A stretch of DNA of 64,000 bases from JADLGL01 sp963732865 (GTDB taxonomy: Bacteria; Pseudomonadota; Alphaproteobacteria; Rhizobiales; Kaistiaceae), in assembly GCA_963732865.1 (NCBI GenBank), contig CAVTBC010000004.1, positions 682,001 to 746,000 on the forward strand. The letters run 5' to 3'. Made by a program: the position numbers and the translations under genes. The first letter of the stretch is position 1, and every line of letters starts with the position of its first letter. This document shows positions 56,678 to 64,000 of this stretch, piece by piece. The notes under the pieces are model-generated. The model searched no databases. It saw only the letters and a program-made list of their open reading frames with translations, and was not told where the DNA came from.

Positions 56678-57037
56678 ATGTCACGGATACTGTTGGCGGA
56701 AGACGATAATGATATGCGCCGGTTCCTCGCCAAGGCGCTGGAAGCGGCGGGCTATGATGTGGTCTCCTTTGACAACGGCCTGTCCGCCTATCAGCGTTTG
56801 CGGGAGGAGCCGTTCACGCTCCTGCTGACTGATATCGTGATGCCGGAAATGGACGGCATCGAGCTGGCGCGCAAGGCGACCGAACTCGACCCGGATCTCA
56901 AGGTGATGTTCATCACCGGCTTCGCCGCGGTGGCGCTCAATCCGGATTCGCGGGCGCCAAAGGATGCCAAGGTATTATCGAAGCCGTTCCATCTCCGCGA
57001 CCTCGTCAACGAAGTCGAGAAGCTCCTCGCCGCTTAA
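56678..57037 (+). CDS. cpdR: Single-domain response regulator CpdR
   Basis: 119-residue receiver domain with no output domain. Acidic pocket RILLAEDDNDMR, phosphoacceptor Asp in LLLTDIVMPEMDGIELARKA near residue 52, Thr in VMFITGFA and Lys in AKVLSKPFHLRDLVNEV. The sequence closely follows CpdR, which in Caulobacter and rhizobia brings substrates to ClpXP, controlling CtrA proteolysis and the cell cycle. ATG 56678 is chosen from protein similarity; upstream in-frame codons are not conserved in style. Confidence 0.93.
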   Translation: MSRILLAEDDNDMRRFLAKALEAAGYDVVSFDNGLSAYQRLREEPFTLLLTDIVMPEMDGIELARKATELDPDLKVMFITGFAAVALNPDSRAPKDAKVLSKPFHLRDLVNEVEKLLAA

Positions 57038-57078
57038 CGGCTGATCAACTCGTCACGTTCGGTTAGGGTCGCGGTCCC

Positions 57079-58569
57079 ATGGCCGCTTTCGTTCTCGCCA
57101 TCGATCAGGGCACGACGTCGACCCGCGCCATCGTTTTCGACGCGGCGCAGCGTCCTGTCGCCACCGCGCAACGCGAGCTGACGCAGGTCTATCCACGCCC
57201 GGGCTGGGTCGAGCACGACCCTGAAGAGATCTGGGCGTCGGTGGTCGCGACCGTCCGGGAGGCGATTGCGGCGGCTGGGATCAAGGCCGTCGATGTCGCC
57301 GCTATAGGCATCACCAATCAGCGCGAGACGACGGTTCTGTGGGACCGCGCCGGCGGCAAGCCGGTCGCCAACGCCATTGTCTGGCAGGATCGACGGACGG
57401 CAGCTCGTTGCGCTGCGTTGCGGGCCGAGGGGCTTGAGGCGGATTTCGCCGAGCGCACCGGTCTTCTTCTCGATCCCTATTTCTCGGCGACGAAGGTCGC
57501 CTGGCTTCTTGATTCGATCGATGGTGTTCGTGAGGCGGCCGAGGCAGGCCGGCTCGCCTTTGGGACGATCGACAGCTTCCTCATCTGGCGGCTCACTGGC
57601 GGCGCGGTCCATGCCACCGATGCGACCAATGCCGCGCGGACGCTGCTGTACAATATCGGCACGAATGAGTGGGACGAGGCGTTGCTGGATCAGTTCCGCA
57701 TCCCCGCGTCGATCCTGCCCAAGGTGCTGGATTGCGCCGCCGATTTCGGGGTGACGACGGCCGGCCTGTTCGGCGCGGCGATTCCGATTCGCGGCGTTGC
57801 CGGCGATCAGCAAGCCGCCACGATCGGCCAGGCCTGTTTCACGCCGGGCATGATGAAGTCGACCTATGGCACTGGGTGCTTTGCGCTTCTCAATACGGGC
57901 GCCGACCGGGTGCGGTCGCAGACCCGCCTTCTGAGCACGATCGCCTATCGCCTGAACGGAGCGACAACCTATGCGCTGGAAGGGGCGATCTTCATCGCCG
58001 GTGCGGCGGTGCAGTGGCTTCGCGACGGTCTCGGAATTATCCGTGATGCGGCCGAGAGCGGCGTGCTTGCGGCCGCGGCCGACGCGGCGCAGCGGGTCTA
58101 TCTCGTGCCGGCCTTTGTCGGTCTTGGCGCGCCATGGTGGGACGCCGAGGCGCGGGGTGCGCTCTATGGCCTCACGCGCAACACCGGCCCGGCGGAAATC
58201 GCCCGGGCGACGCTGGAATCGGTCGCCTATCAGACGCACGATCTGCTTGAGGCGATGCGCCGCGACTGGCCGGCGGGGCCGGCTACCGTTCTTCGCGTCG
58301 ATGGCGGGATGGTGGCGTCGGATTGGACGATGCAGAATCTCGCCGACATTCTCGGCGCGCCGGTCGACCGGCCGGTCTTTCTCGAAACGACGGCCCTCGG
58401 CGCTGCCTGGCTCGCCGCATCCAATGTGGGTCTATGGCCGGATATGCAGGGCTTCGCCCAATCCTGGGCGCTCGACCGCCGGTTTGAACCGCGGATCGGG
58501 AAGGACGAGCGCGACGATCGGCTGGCCGGGTGGCGCGACGCTGTGCGACGGACATTGACGGCGAATTAG
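57079..58569 (+). CDS. glpK: Glycerol kinase
   Basis: 496-residue FGGY kinase phosphorylating glycerol to glycerol-3-phosphate. AIDQGTTSTRAIVFD at residue 7, GITNQRETTVLWD near residue 74, the glycerol-site WQDRRTA, DATNAARTLLYN, the GDQQAATIGQACFTPGMMKS loop and VDGGMVASDWTMQNLADILG near residue 405 are all present. Length is standard. No glpF or glpD adjacent; tRNA-Val follows. Confidence 0.96.
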   Translation: MAAFVLAIDQGTTSTRAIVFDAAQRPVATAQRELTQVYPRPGWVEHDPEEIWASVVATVREAIAAAGIKAVDVAAIGITNQRETTVLWDRAGGKPVANAIVWQDRRTAARCAALRAEGLEADFAERTGLLLDPYFSATKVAWLLDSIDGVREAAEAGRLAFGTIDSFLIWRLTGGAVHATDATNAARTLLYNIGTNEWDEALLDQFRIPASILPKVLDCAADFGVTTAGLFGAAIPIRGVAGDQQAATIGQACFTPGMMKSTYGTGCFALLNTGADRVRSQTRLLSTIAYRLNGATTYALEGAIFIAGAAVQWLRDGLGIIRDAAESGVLAAAADAAQRVYLVPAFVGLGAPWWDAEARGALYGLTRNTGPAEIARATLESVAYQTHDLLEAMRRDWPAGPATVLRVDGGMVASDWTMQNLADILGAPVDRPVFLETTALGAAWLAASNVGLWPDMQGFAQSWALDRRFEPRIGKDERDDRLAGWRDAVRRTLTAN

Positions 58570-58645
58570 CCCGATGACATCGGCGCTTGAACCTGCCGCG
58601 TTTGCCTTGCTATATCGCGGCGGCGTCGGCATAGCTGGCGTTCCC

Positions 58646-58720
58646 GGGCGATTAGCTCAGCGGGAGAGCACTACGTTGACATCGTAGGGGTCACTGGTTC
58701 GATCCCAGTATCGCCCACCA
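58646..58720 (+). tRNA. tRNA-Val (GAC)
   Basis: 75 nt including encoded CCA. Acceptor stem GGGCGAT pairs with ATCGCCC; D-arm TAGCTCAGCGGGAGAGCA; anticodon loop TTGACAT with GAC between CTACG and CGTAG; T-arm GGTTCGATCC. All arms fold canonically. Confidence 0.97.
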
Positions 58721-58933
58721 TCACCCTCGGGAGTGCAGCAAGCCAGGCGGCGCTTCCATCGGGGACGCGGATCGAGGCAGGTCGCGCGGCCCGATTAGGC
58801 AAGGCTGGCGGCAAATCGACCCCGCAACCGGGTAGCGGCAGCGCCGAATTCTTGACGGCTGCCTCTATGCCGTCGTAGGGACTGCCAACCGAAAATCAGA
58901 CGCGGCTCCGCTCCGCCCCAGGCCGAAGAAAAA

Positions 58934-59059
58934 ATGAAGATCAGAAATTCGCTGAAATCGCTGCGCACGCGGCACCGCGCCAACCGCCTCGTCCGGCGGA
59001 AGGGCCGTATCTACATCATCAACAAGACGAACCGCCGCTTCAAGGCGCGCCAGGGCTAA
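58934..59059 (+). CDS. rpmJ: Ribosomal protein bL36, cysteine-free form
   Basis: 41 codons starting MKIRNSLKSLRTRHRANRLV and ending TNRRFKARQG. This is the longer, zinc-free (C-minus) type of bL36 lacking the CxxC...H zinc ligands; it is the usual alphaproteobacterial form. Strongly basic, as expected for a 50S subunit protein. Preceded by a purine-rich AGGCCGAAGAAAAA. Convergent with pyk. Confidence 0.95.
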   Translation: MKIRNSLKSLRTRHRANRLVRRKGRIYIINKTNRRFKARQG

Positions 59060-59080
59060 CGGCCCTTCCGGGGACCGGCG

Positions 59081-60517
59081 CTAGGCCGCGCCGGTGCCGG
59101 TTTCGTTGACGACGGCAATCCGAAGCATGTTGGTCGTGCCGGGGCGTCCCATCGGGATGCCGGCGGTGACGATGATGCGATCGCCCGGATAGGCGAAGCC
59201 TTCACGTACCGCGACCTCGCAGGCCCGGTCGACCATGCCGTCGAGATCGGGCGCTTCATCACCAAACACACAGTGCAAGCCCCAGCCGAGCGCCAGGCGG
59301 CGCGCGGTGCCGACAACTGTCGAGAAGGCAATGATCGGCGTTTGCGGCCGTTCGCGCGAGACGCGGATACCGGTTGTGCCGGAGCCCGTGTAGCAGCAGA
59401 TGGCGGCCAGATGCAGCGTCTCGGCGATCTGGCGCACGGCGGTCGCAATGGCGTCGGCACCCGTCGCCTGCGGTTCTGCACGCTGCGCATTGATGATGCC
59501 GGCATAATTGATGTCGCGCTCGACCTCCATAGCGATGCGGTCCATCGTCGCCACAGCCTCGACCGGGTAGGCGCCCGCCGCCGATTCGGCCGACAGCATG
59601 ATCGCGTCCGCGCCTTCGAAGACGGCGGTTGCCACGTCCGAGACTTCGGCGCGGGTCGGCACCGGAGCGGTAATCATCGATTCCAGCATCTGGGTGGCGA
59701 CCACCACGGGCTTGCCGGCCCTGCGGGCGCCGCGTGTGATCTGCTTCTGGATACCGGGCACCTTCTCAAGCGGGACCTCAACGCCGAGGTCACCACGGGC
59801 GACCATGAGCGCATCGGCGCCCTGGATGATGTCGGCGAGATGGACGACGGCCTGCGGCTTCTCGATCTTGGCGATAATGCCGACGCGATTGCCGGTGTGC
59901 TCGCGAATCTGGGCGAGATCGGCCGGCCGCTGAATGAACGACATGGCGATCCAGTCGGCGCCGGCCTCAAGGGCGGCGTCGAGGTCGGCATGGTCCTTGG
60001 CGGTCATCGAATCGAGGATCAGGGTCGTATCGGGGACGCTGACGCCCTTCTTGTTCGAGATTGCAGTGCCGGACTGGACCCGGGTCACGGCGTGATCCGG
60101 ACGGCATGTTTCGGCGACGAGATGGACGCGGCCGTCATCCAGCAGCAGCCTGTCACCAGGCGCGAGGGCGTGAAAGATCTCCGGATGCGGCAGCTGAACC
60201 CGCGTCTCGTCACCCGGGGTCGGGTCGCTGTCGAGCGTGAAGATCTGTCCGATCTTCAGCTCCACCTTGCCTGCGGCGAAGGTGCCAACGCGGAATTTCG
60301 GTCCCTGCAAATCGACGACCACACCGATCGGGCGGTTGCTATCGGCCTCGACCTCGCGGATGCGTCCCATAAGAAGGCGCATCTGATCGTGGTCGGTGTG
60401 GCTCATATTGATGCGGAACAGGTCAGCTCCCGCCGCTGCAAGTTCCGCGATCATTTCCTTGGACGACGAGGCTGGGCCTAGGGTCGCCAGAATCTTTACC
60501 TTACGCAGGCGCTTCAT
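59081..60517 (-). CDS. pyk: Pyruvate kinase
   Basis: 478 residues; converts PEP and ADP to pyruvate and ATP. VKILATLGPASSSKEMIAEL at the start, the substrate-binding GIIAKIEKPQAVVHLADIIQ near residue 215 with the active Lys, DLGVEVPLEKVPGIQKQI, and MLSAESAAGAYPVEAVATMD near residue 310. The start ATG overlaps the stop of the DUF1036 gene (ATGA), showing translational coupling. Confidence 0.96.
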   Translation of the reverse strand: MKRLRKVKILATLGPASSSKEMIAELAAAGADLFRINMSHTDHDQMRLLMGRIREVEADSNRPIGVVVDLQGPKFRVGTFAAGKVELKIGQIFTLDSDPTPGDETRVQLPHPEIFHALAPGDRLLLDDGRVHLVAETCRPDHAVTRVQSGTAISNKKGVSVPDTTLILDSMTAKDHADLDAALEAGADWIAMSFIQRPADLAQIREHTGNRVGIIAKIEKPQAVVHLADIIQGADALMVARGDLGVEVPLEKVPGIQKQITRGARRAGKPVVVATQMLESMITAPVPTRAEVSDVATAVFEGADAIMLSAESAAGAYPVEAVATMDRIAMEVERDINYAGIINAQRAEPQATGADAIATAVRQIAETLHLAAICCYTGSGTTGIRVSRERPQTPIIAFSTVVGTARRLALGWGLHCVFGDEAPDLDGMVDRACEVAVREGFAYPGDRIIVTAGIPMGRPGTTNMLRIAVVNETGTGAA

Positions 60518-60996
60518 TGGCCGCTGACACCTTGCTGATCTGTGAGTTGGACAATGTGGACGGTGCGATCGCCGGTGTCGACCTCGACGAATCCCGTGCG
60601 GTCATAGCCGCGGGCTACGCAGTCTTCAACACCGCGAATGGTGAAAGCCCGGTCGCTGGTGCACATGAAGGTGTTGCCCGCCCATTCGCCACCGAGCGTG
60701 TAGTCGATGGCGTAGATATAGTAATAGCGCTCTTGCAAAGGCCCGGCCAATGCGTCCGGCGTGACGCAGCTTTGCGCGTCGCCGCGCGGTGGCGGCAGTG
60801 TCCACCAGCCCTCTGTCACCATATCCTCGCCATCGCGATAGCCAAAGGCGACACCCACGGTGCTGCTGGTGAGGTTGCAGACGGTGAACTCCGCCGCTGC
60901 GGGCGAGGCCCATATCAGCGTCGTGCTACCACCAAACAAGCTTAAGAGGATCGCGCCGATTCTGAGAAGATGTCGGGAAAACAATCGATTGCGCAT
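60514..60996 (-). CDS. DUF1036 secreted protein
   Basis: 160 residues with an N-terminal signal peptide or anchor (IGAILLSLFGGSTTLIWASP then AAAEF) and a DUF1036 domain: FTVCNLTSSTVGVAFGYRDG, GWWTLPPPRGDAQSCV, YYYIYAIDYTLGGEWAGNTF and CVARGYDRTGFVEVDTGDRT. Several cysteines could form disulfides in the periplasm. Function unknown. Directly upstream of pyk and overlapping it, a pairing frequently seen in Rhizobiales. Confidence 0.9.
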   Translation of the reverse strand: MRNRLFSRHLLRIGAILLSLFGGSTTLIWASPAAAEFTVCNLTSSTVGVAFGYRDGEDMVTEGWWTLPPPRGDAQSCVTPDALAGPLQERYYYIYAIDYTLGGEWAGNTFMCTSDRAFTIRGVEDCVARGYDRTGFVEVDTGDRTVHIVQLTDQQGVSGQ

Positions 60997-61169
60997 CGGC
61001 CTTGTCGGGAAGAATGCCCCAGCGGGTTATGCCGCTGCGGATTCGAGGATGTCAACGCGCTTTGCCGGCGCCGTCATCCCCGTTGTTCGATTCCATGAAT
61101 GACCGCCCTTGACCGCCGATGGCAGCATGGGCCACTGACGCCGCTCCGGCATCGTCAGGAATGGGAATC

Positions 61170-61433
61170 ATGGCCGAGTCAGGCGGCATTGCCGCGGCGC
61201 AATTGAAGTCGATCGTCGAGCGTATCGAACGGTTGGAAGAGGAAAAGAAGGCGTTGGCGGACGACATTCGTGATGTCTATGCCGAGGCCAAGGCGAACGG
61301 GTTCGACACCAAGACGCTGCGTTCGGTCGTGCGCATGCGCAAGCAGGATCGGGCCGAAAGGGAAGAAGAGCAGGCCTTGCTCGACCTGTATCTGCACGCC
61401 CTCGGGATGATCCCGGAAGGCGAGGCTACCTAG
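61170..61433 (+). CDS. gapR: GapR-family (DUF2312) nucleoid-associated protein
   Basis: 87 residues from ATG 61170 (AGGAATGGGAA upstream). The DUF2312 core is intact: AAQLKSIVERIERLEEEKKA, the helical DIRDVYAEAKANGFDTKTLR and VVRMRKQDRAEREEEQALLD. In Caulobacter GapR clamps overtwisted DNA ahead of replication and transcription forks and is essential. Longer ATG/TTG starts upstream add non-conserved residues. Its 3' end overlaps the convergent DUF882 gene by 8 bases. Confidence 0.93.
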   Translation: MAESGGIAAAQLKSIVERIERLEEEKKALADDIRDVYAEAKANGFDTKTLRSVVRMRKQDRAEREEEQALLDLYLHALGMIPEGEAT

Positions 61434-62763
61434 CCGCGATTGGGCTCATCCGCGTCAGGTCGATCATCGCGTGTTCGGCCGTGACCGGGCCGGCGAAACG
61501 GTAGCCTTCGCTGGTTGTTGCCGGCGTCATGAAGCCGACGGCCATCACGCGATCCGGCTTGACCAGGAATTGCGGCGAGTTGCTGATGTCGGGTGCCGTC
61601 AGCTGCGCGAAGGCCGCCTGCCGGACGGTTGCCGTCCCGAGGAATGGCAGGTTGGTCGCGCGGATCGAGGGCAGGGTGATCTGGACCAGCGGGTCGTACC
61701 AATCCCTTTGGATGAGAGGCGAGGGTGTTGCCGCGGTCGGCCGTGGGCTCGGCGTCGGCAAAGCCGCGGTGGTGACCGGCGCCTCGGTCAGAATTGCCAG
61801 CGGATCGCGCTCGACATCTGTCGCCGGCGCGAAGGCGAGCGCCTCTCCTGCGACCGCGGGGTCGGTTACGGTGATTCCGGCCGTCGCGGGCCGCGGCGCG
61901 GGCGGCGAGTTGATCACCGTCGCCGGGATCGCGGCTGCCACCGTCGCCGCGGCGGCCGAGGCTGTCTGGTTCGCGTTTCCACCGCCAAACAAACCGGCGA
62001 CGCGGGTCGGCTGGCCGGTATCGTCGGCACCGTCGCCATACAGGGCAACCACCTCATTGCCGCGCGTCTGGTAGGCGGCGAGGGCTTCGTTGTAGCCGGG
62101 CAGGGGAACCCCATCGTCCGGGATGTAGAGGCTGTGGCCGTCCGGGAAGACTTGGGCCAGCTGGGTGCGTGTCAGGCGCGGCCAATTGCGGACCGAGCCG
62201 ACATCGACATGGATGAACGGCCAGCCCGACGTCGGATAGAAGCCGACGCCGCCGACCTGCATGCGCAGGGCGATGTTGCGCAGCGTCGTCAGGTCGACGC
62301 CGGGAATCTGGATGTCCATCGCCTTGCCGAGCATGTGCTGGCTGTGTTCGGCGACGCCGGCCGTCGTCTCGCGCAACATCTCGTTGGTGTCGGGCGATCG
62401 GTAGCCGGAGATAATGTTGATCGGCTGATTCGAGCCGGTCTGCTGGTAGATTTCCCAGACCAGATCGATCAGGCGCGGGTCCATGGTGGTGGTGCGGTCC
62501 AGCCGCCAGTCGCGCAGAACGTAGTTCAGTTGCTGCATCGCCGCAGGGATGTACCGGCCGTCCCGCTTATAAGTGACGGTGGTGTCCTCGCCGGTATGCA
62601 TGTTGTGGAAGCTGAGCGTGCGCTCGGAAGAGGCCGAGGCGAACTGAACGAGGGTGGTCGAAAACAGGACGGAAACAACGGCCAATAGCAGACGCAGCCG
62701 CTTGAGCGGCGCTCGCGGCACGGCGTTTCCCTGCTTGTCCCGACGCCACGCTGACAAATTCAC
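61426..62763 (-). CDS. DUF882 (YcbK-like) peptidase M15 domain protein with long tail
   Basis: 445 residues from GTG 62763. An N-terminal membrane helix (RLRLLLAVVSVLFSTTLVQF) precedes the DUF882/YcbK domain: SFHNMHTGEDTTVTYKRDGR, LIDLVWEIYQQTGSNQPINI then ISGYRSPDTNEMLRE, and the zinc-site motifs EHSQHMLGKAMDIQIPG and WPFIHVDVGSVRNWPR. It probably cleaves peptidoglycan peptides. The ~200-residue C-terminal tail is Ala/Pro/Thr-rich and low complexity. Lies beside an L,D-transpeptidase on the same strand. The reading frame extends to 62910 without conservation. Confidence 0.9.
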   Translation of the reverse strand: MNLSAWRRDKQGNAVPRAPLKRLRLLLAVVSVLFSTTLVQFASASSERTLSFHNMHTGEDTTVTYKRDGRYIPAAMQQLNYVLRDWRLDRTTTMDPRLIDLVWEIYQQTGSNQPINIISGYRSPDTNEMLRETTAGVAEHSQHMLGKAMDIQIPGVDLTTLRNIALRMQVGGVGFYPTSGWPFIHVDVGSVRNWPRLTRTQLAQVFPDGHSLYIPDDGVPLPGYNEALAAYQTRGNEVVALYGDGADDTGQPTRVAGLFGGGNANQTASAAAATVAAAIPATVINSPPAPRPATAGITVTDPAVAGEALAFAPATDVERDPLAILTEAPVTTAALPTPSPRPTAATPSPLIQRDWYDPLVQITLPSIRATNLPFLGTATVRQAAFAQLTAPDISNSPQFLVKPDRVMAVGFMTPATTSEGYRFAGPVTAEHAMIDLTRMSPIAAR

Positions 62764-63000
62764 CCGCCGTCCTGCCGATCCCCGGCATCCCCCACGGCCC
62801 CCAGTGTGGATCCCTATAGTTAACCAAAGGTTCGTCGAAGGCCCGCCCCCCGGCGAGGCCCCAGTCCGCATGCACCGGCCCAAGACAGCCGAAAACAGAT
62901 CAGAATTCAAGGACTAAGATCGTTTGGTGCAGACAAACGAACACCTTCGACGCGCCAGCGATGCGCGTCGATATCGTCATTTTACGAGGCGGTGGCGGAT

Positions 63001-64000
63001 CTAGTTGGCGGCGACGAGCGTGTTGTCGAGGCCAAGGCGTTCGCGAACGATGGCGCTGTAGCCGTAGATATCGTTCTTGAACTGGACCGTTCCCGTGTCG
63101 TCGACCACCGCCGTGAAGTAGGTGATGTTGATCGGGATATGCTGATCGAGATTGACTAGGCGCTCCTGGTCACCAAACAGGGCCTGCAGCTGGGCGACAC
63201 CCAAATTCGGGTCGCGCGACAAAAGGGCCTCGGCGAAATCCATCGGGTTCTGGACGCGGACGCAGCCATGCGAATAGGCCCGGACGTCATACTGGAACAG
63301 GCTCCTCGACGGCGTGTCGTGCAGATAGACCGCGTGGCTGTTCGGGAAGAGGAACTTGATCTGGCCGAGCGCGTTGCCGGGGCCTGGACGCTGCCGCATC
63401 GAGACCTGGCTGGCGTTCACCTGACCCCATGCGACCTGCGTCGGATCCACGAGATGCGCCGCGCCATTGTAGTATAGGAACACGTCGAAGCCGGCGCGAT
63501 TGAAATAGCCGGGATCGCTGCGCAGGACGGGCATGTATTCGGCGGCGATGATCGATGAAGGCACATACCAATAGGGATTGACGGCGATCGTCTCGATCTC
63601 GTCCGAGAAGACGGGCGTGCGGTGGGTCGTCTGGCCGACCACGACCCGCGTTTCATGGAACACTTCGCCGTCGGCGACGATGCGCACCATGAATTCTGGA
63701 ATGTTGACCATCACATAATAGTCGCCAAGGTCGCGCGGCATCCACCGCCAGCGTTCCATGTTGGCGATGATCTCGGCGACCGGGTCGACATTGGGGCCGT
63801 TAAGGGCGCCGATCGTGTTCGGGCCGACAATGCCATCGGCAACAAGGCCGGCATTGCCCTGAAACGCACGCACCGCCGACAGCAGCTGGTCGTCAAAAAT
63901 GTTGGCGCTTTCATCGTCCGGCACGGGCAAGTCGAGACGGGCGCGCAGCAATCCGACACGTGCGTCTTCATCGCCAACGCGGAGCGTCGGGCCGGCGGGG
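63001..64000 (-). CDS. L,D-transpeptidase (YcbB-type), 5' end outside window
   Basis: At least 332 residues; the frame is open to the window edge, so the N-terminus is missing. A PG_binding_1-like segment (DQLLSAVRAFQGNAGLVADG, VGPNTIGALN) precedes the YkuD catalytic domain, which has the nucleophile in YSHGCVRVQNPMDFAEALLS and earlier PNSHAVYLHDTPSRSLF with its His. It forms 3-3 cross-links in peptidoglycan in the periplasm. The order transpeptidase then DUF882 recurs in alphaproteobacteria and suggests cooperation. Confidence 0.93.
   Translation of the reverse strand, partial: PAGPTLRVGDEDARVGLLRARLDLPVPDDESANIFDDQLLSAVRAFQGNAGLVADGIVGPNTIGALNGPNVDPVAEIIANMERWRWMPRDLGDYYVMVNIPEFMVRIVADGEVFHETRVVVGQTTHRTPVFSDEIETIAVNPYWYVPSSIIAAEYMPVLRSDPGYFNRAGFDVFLYYNGAAHLVDPTQVAWGQVNASQVSMRQRPGPGNALGQIKFLFPNSHAVYLHDTPSRSLFQYDVRAYSHGCVRVQNPMDFAEALLSRDPNLGVAQLQALFGDQERLVNLDQHIPINITYFTAVVDDTGTVQFKNDIYGYSAIVRERLGLDNTLVAAN

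Overview
The window reads as a G+C-rich alphaproteobacterial chromosome, most likely Hyphomicrobiales (Rhizobiales). Signs of this are a CpdR-type response regulator beside an N-formylglutamate amidohydrolase, a GapR (DUF2312) protein, a DUF1127 protein, an MltB/DUF459 pair, an ornithine decarboxylase–GNAT–homospermidine synthase gene order, a cysteine-free bL36 and a YcbB-type L,D-transpeptidase beside a DUF882 protein. The two tRNAs are initiator tRNA-Met (CAU) and tRNA-Val (GAC).

Layout. 1-2.4 kb: type-2 isoleucyl-tRNA synthetase (3' end off the window). 2.5-5.2 kb: small accessory stretch with an OLD/RecF-like ATPase, an unknown protein and a small membrane protein. 5.2-12.5 kb: chromate transporter, two GGDEF-EAL proteins back to back, a DUF1801 protein and a HerA-like ATPase. 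12.5-16.9 kb: tRNA-fMet, divergent GT2-GtrA and GT39 glycosyltransferases, BioY and a MarR regulator. 16.9-19.5 kb: an ABC importer whose permease carries an in-frame amber codon and whose ATPase lacks a normal start codon. 19.7-22.5 kb: CobW-family metallochaperone, WD40 protein and a secreted protein.

22.6-28.3 kb is the most disturbed part: a polyamine operon (ornithine decarboxylase, GNAT, homospermidine synthase). About 3 kb of partly A+T-rich DNA replaces the first three quarters of the homospermidine synthase. The block carries speD, a broken membrane protein and a broken spermidine-synthase-like gene. 28.5-41.3 kb is mostly envelope and sugar metabolism: hemH, stomatin/NfeD, two outer-membrane barrels, galU/galE, MltB, DUF459 and a LacI regulator with three visible operators. 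41.3-44.7 kb is an actinobacterial-looking RHH regulator–DUF4097–DrrAB cassette headed by an array of TGACGTCA boxes and full of frameshifts. 44.8-51.3 kb: gltD–ABM–gltB. 51.4-58.6 kb: threonine aldolase, Hsp20 with a ROSE-like thermometer, an alpha/beta hydrolase, hisN, a candidate anti-Shine-Dalgarno sRNA, N-formylglutamate amidohydrolase, cpdR and glpK. 58.6-64 kb: tRNA-Val, rpmJ, pyk, DUF1036, gapR, DUF882 and a partial L,D-transpeptidase.

Reliability. Many conserved genes (ileS, gltB, hemH, herA-like, the DrrAB pair and others) carry one-base indels, mostly insertions beside CG dinucleotides. I treat most single-frameshift housekeeping genes as probably intact in the organism, with sequencing error the leading explanation. 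The polyamine block and the DrrAB cassette may be genuinely degraded. All coordinates of split genes span both frames.
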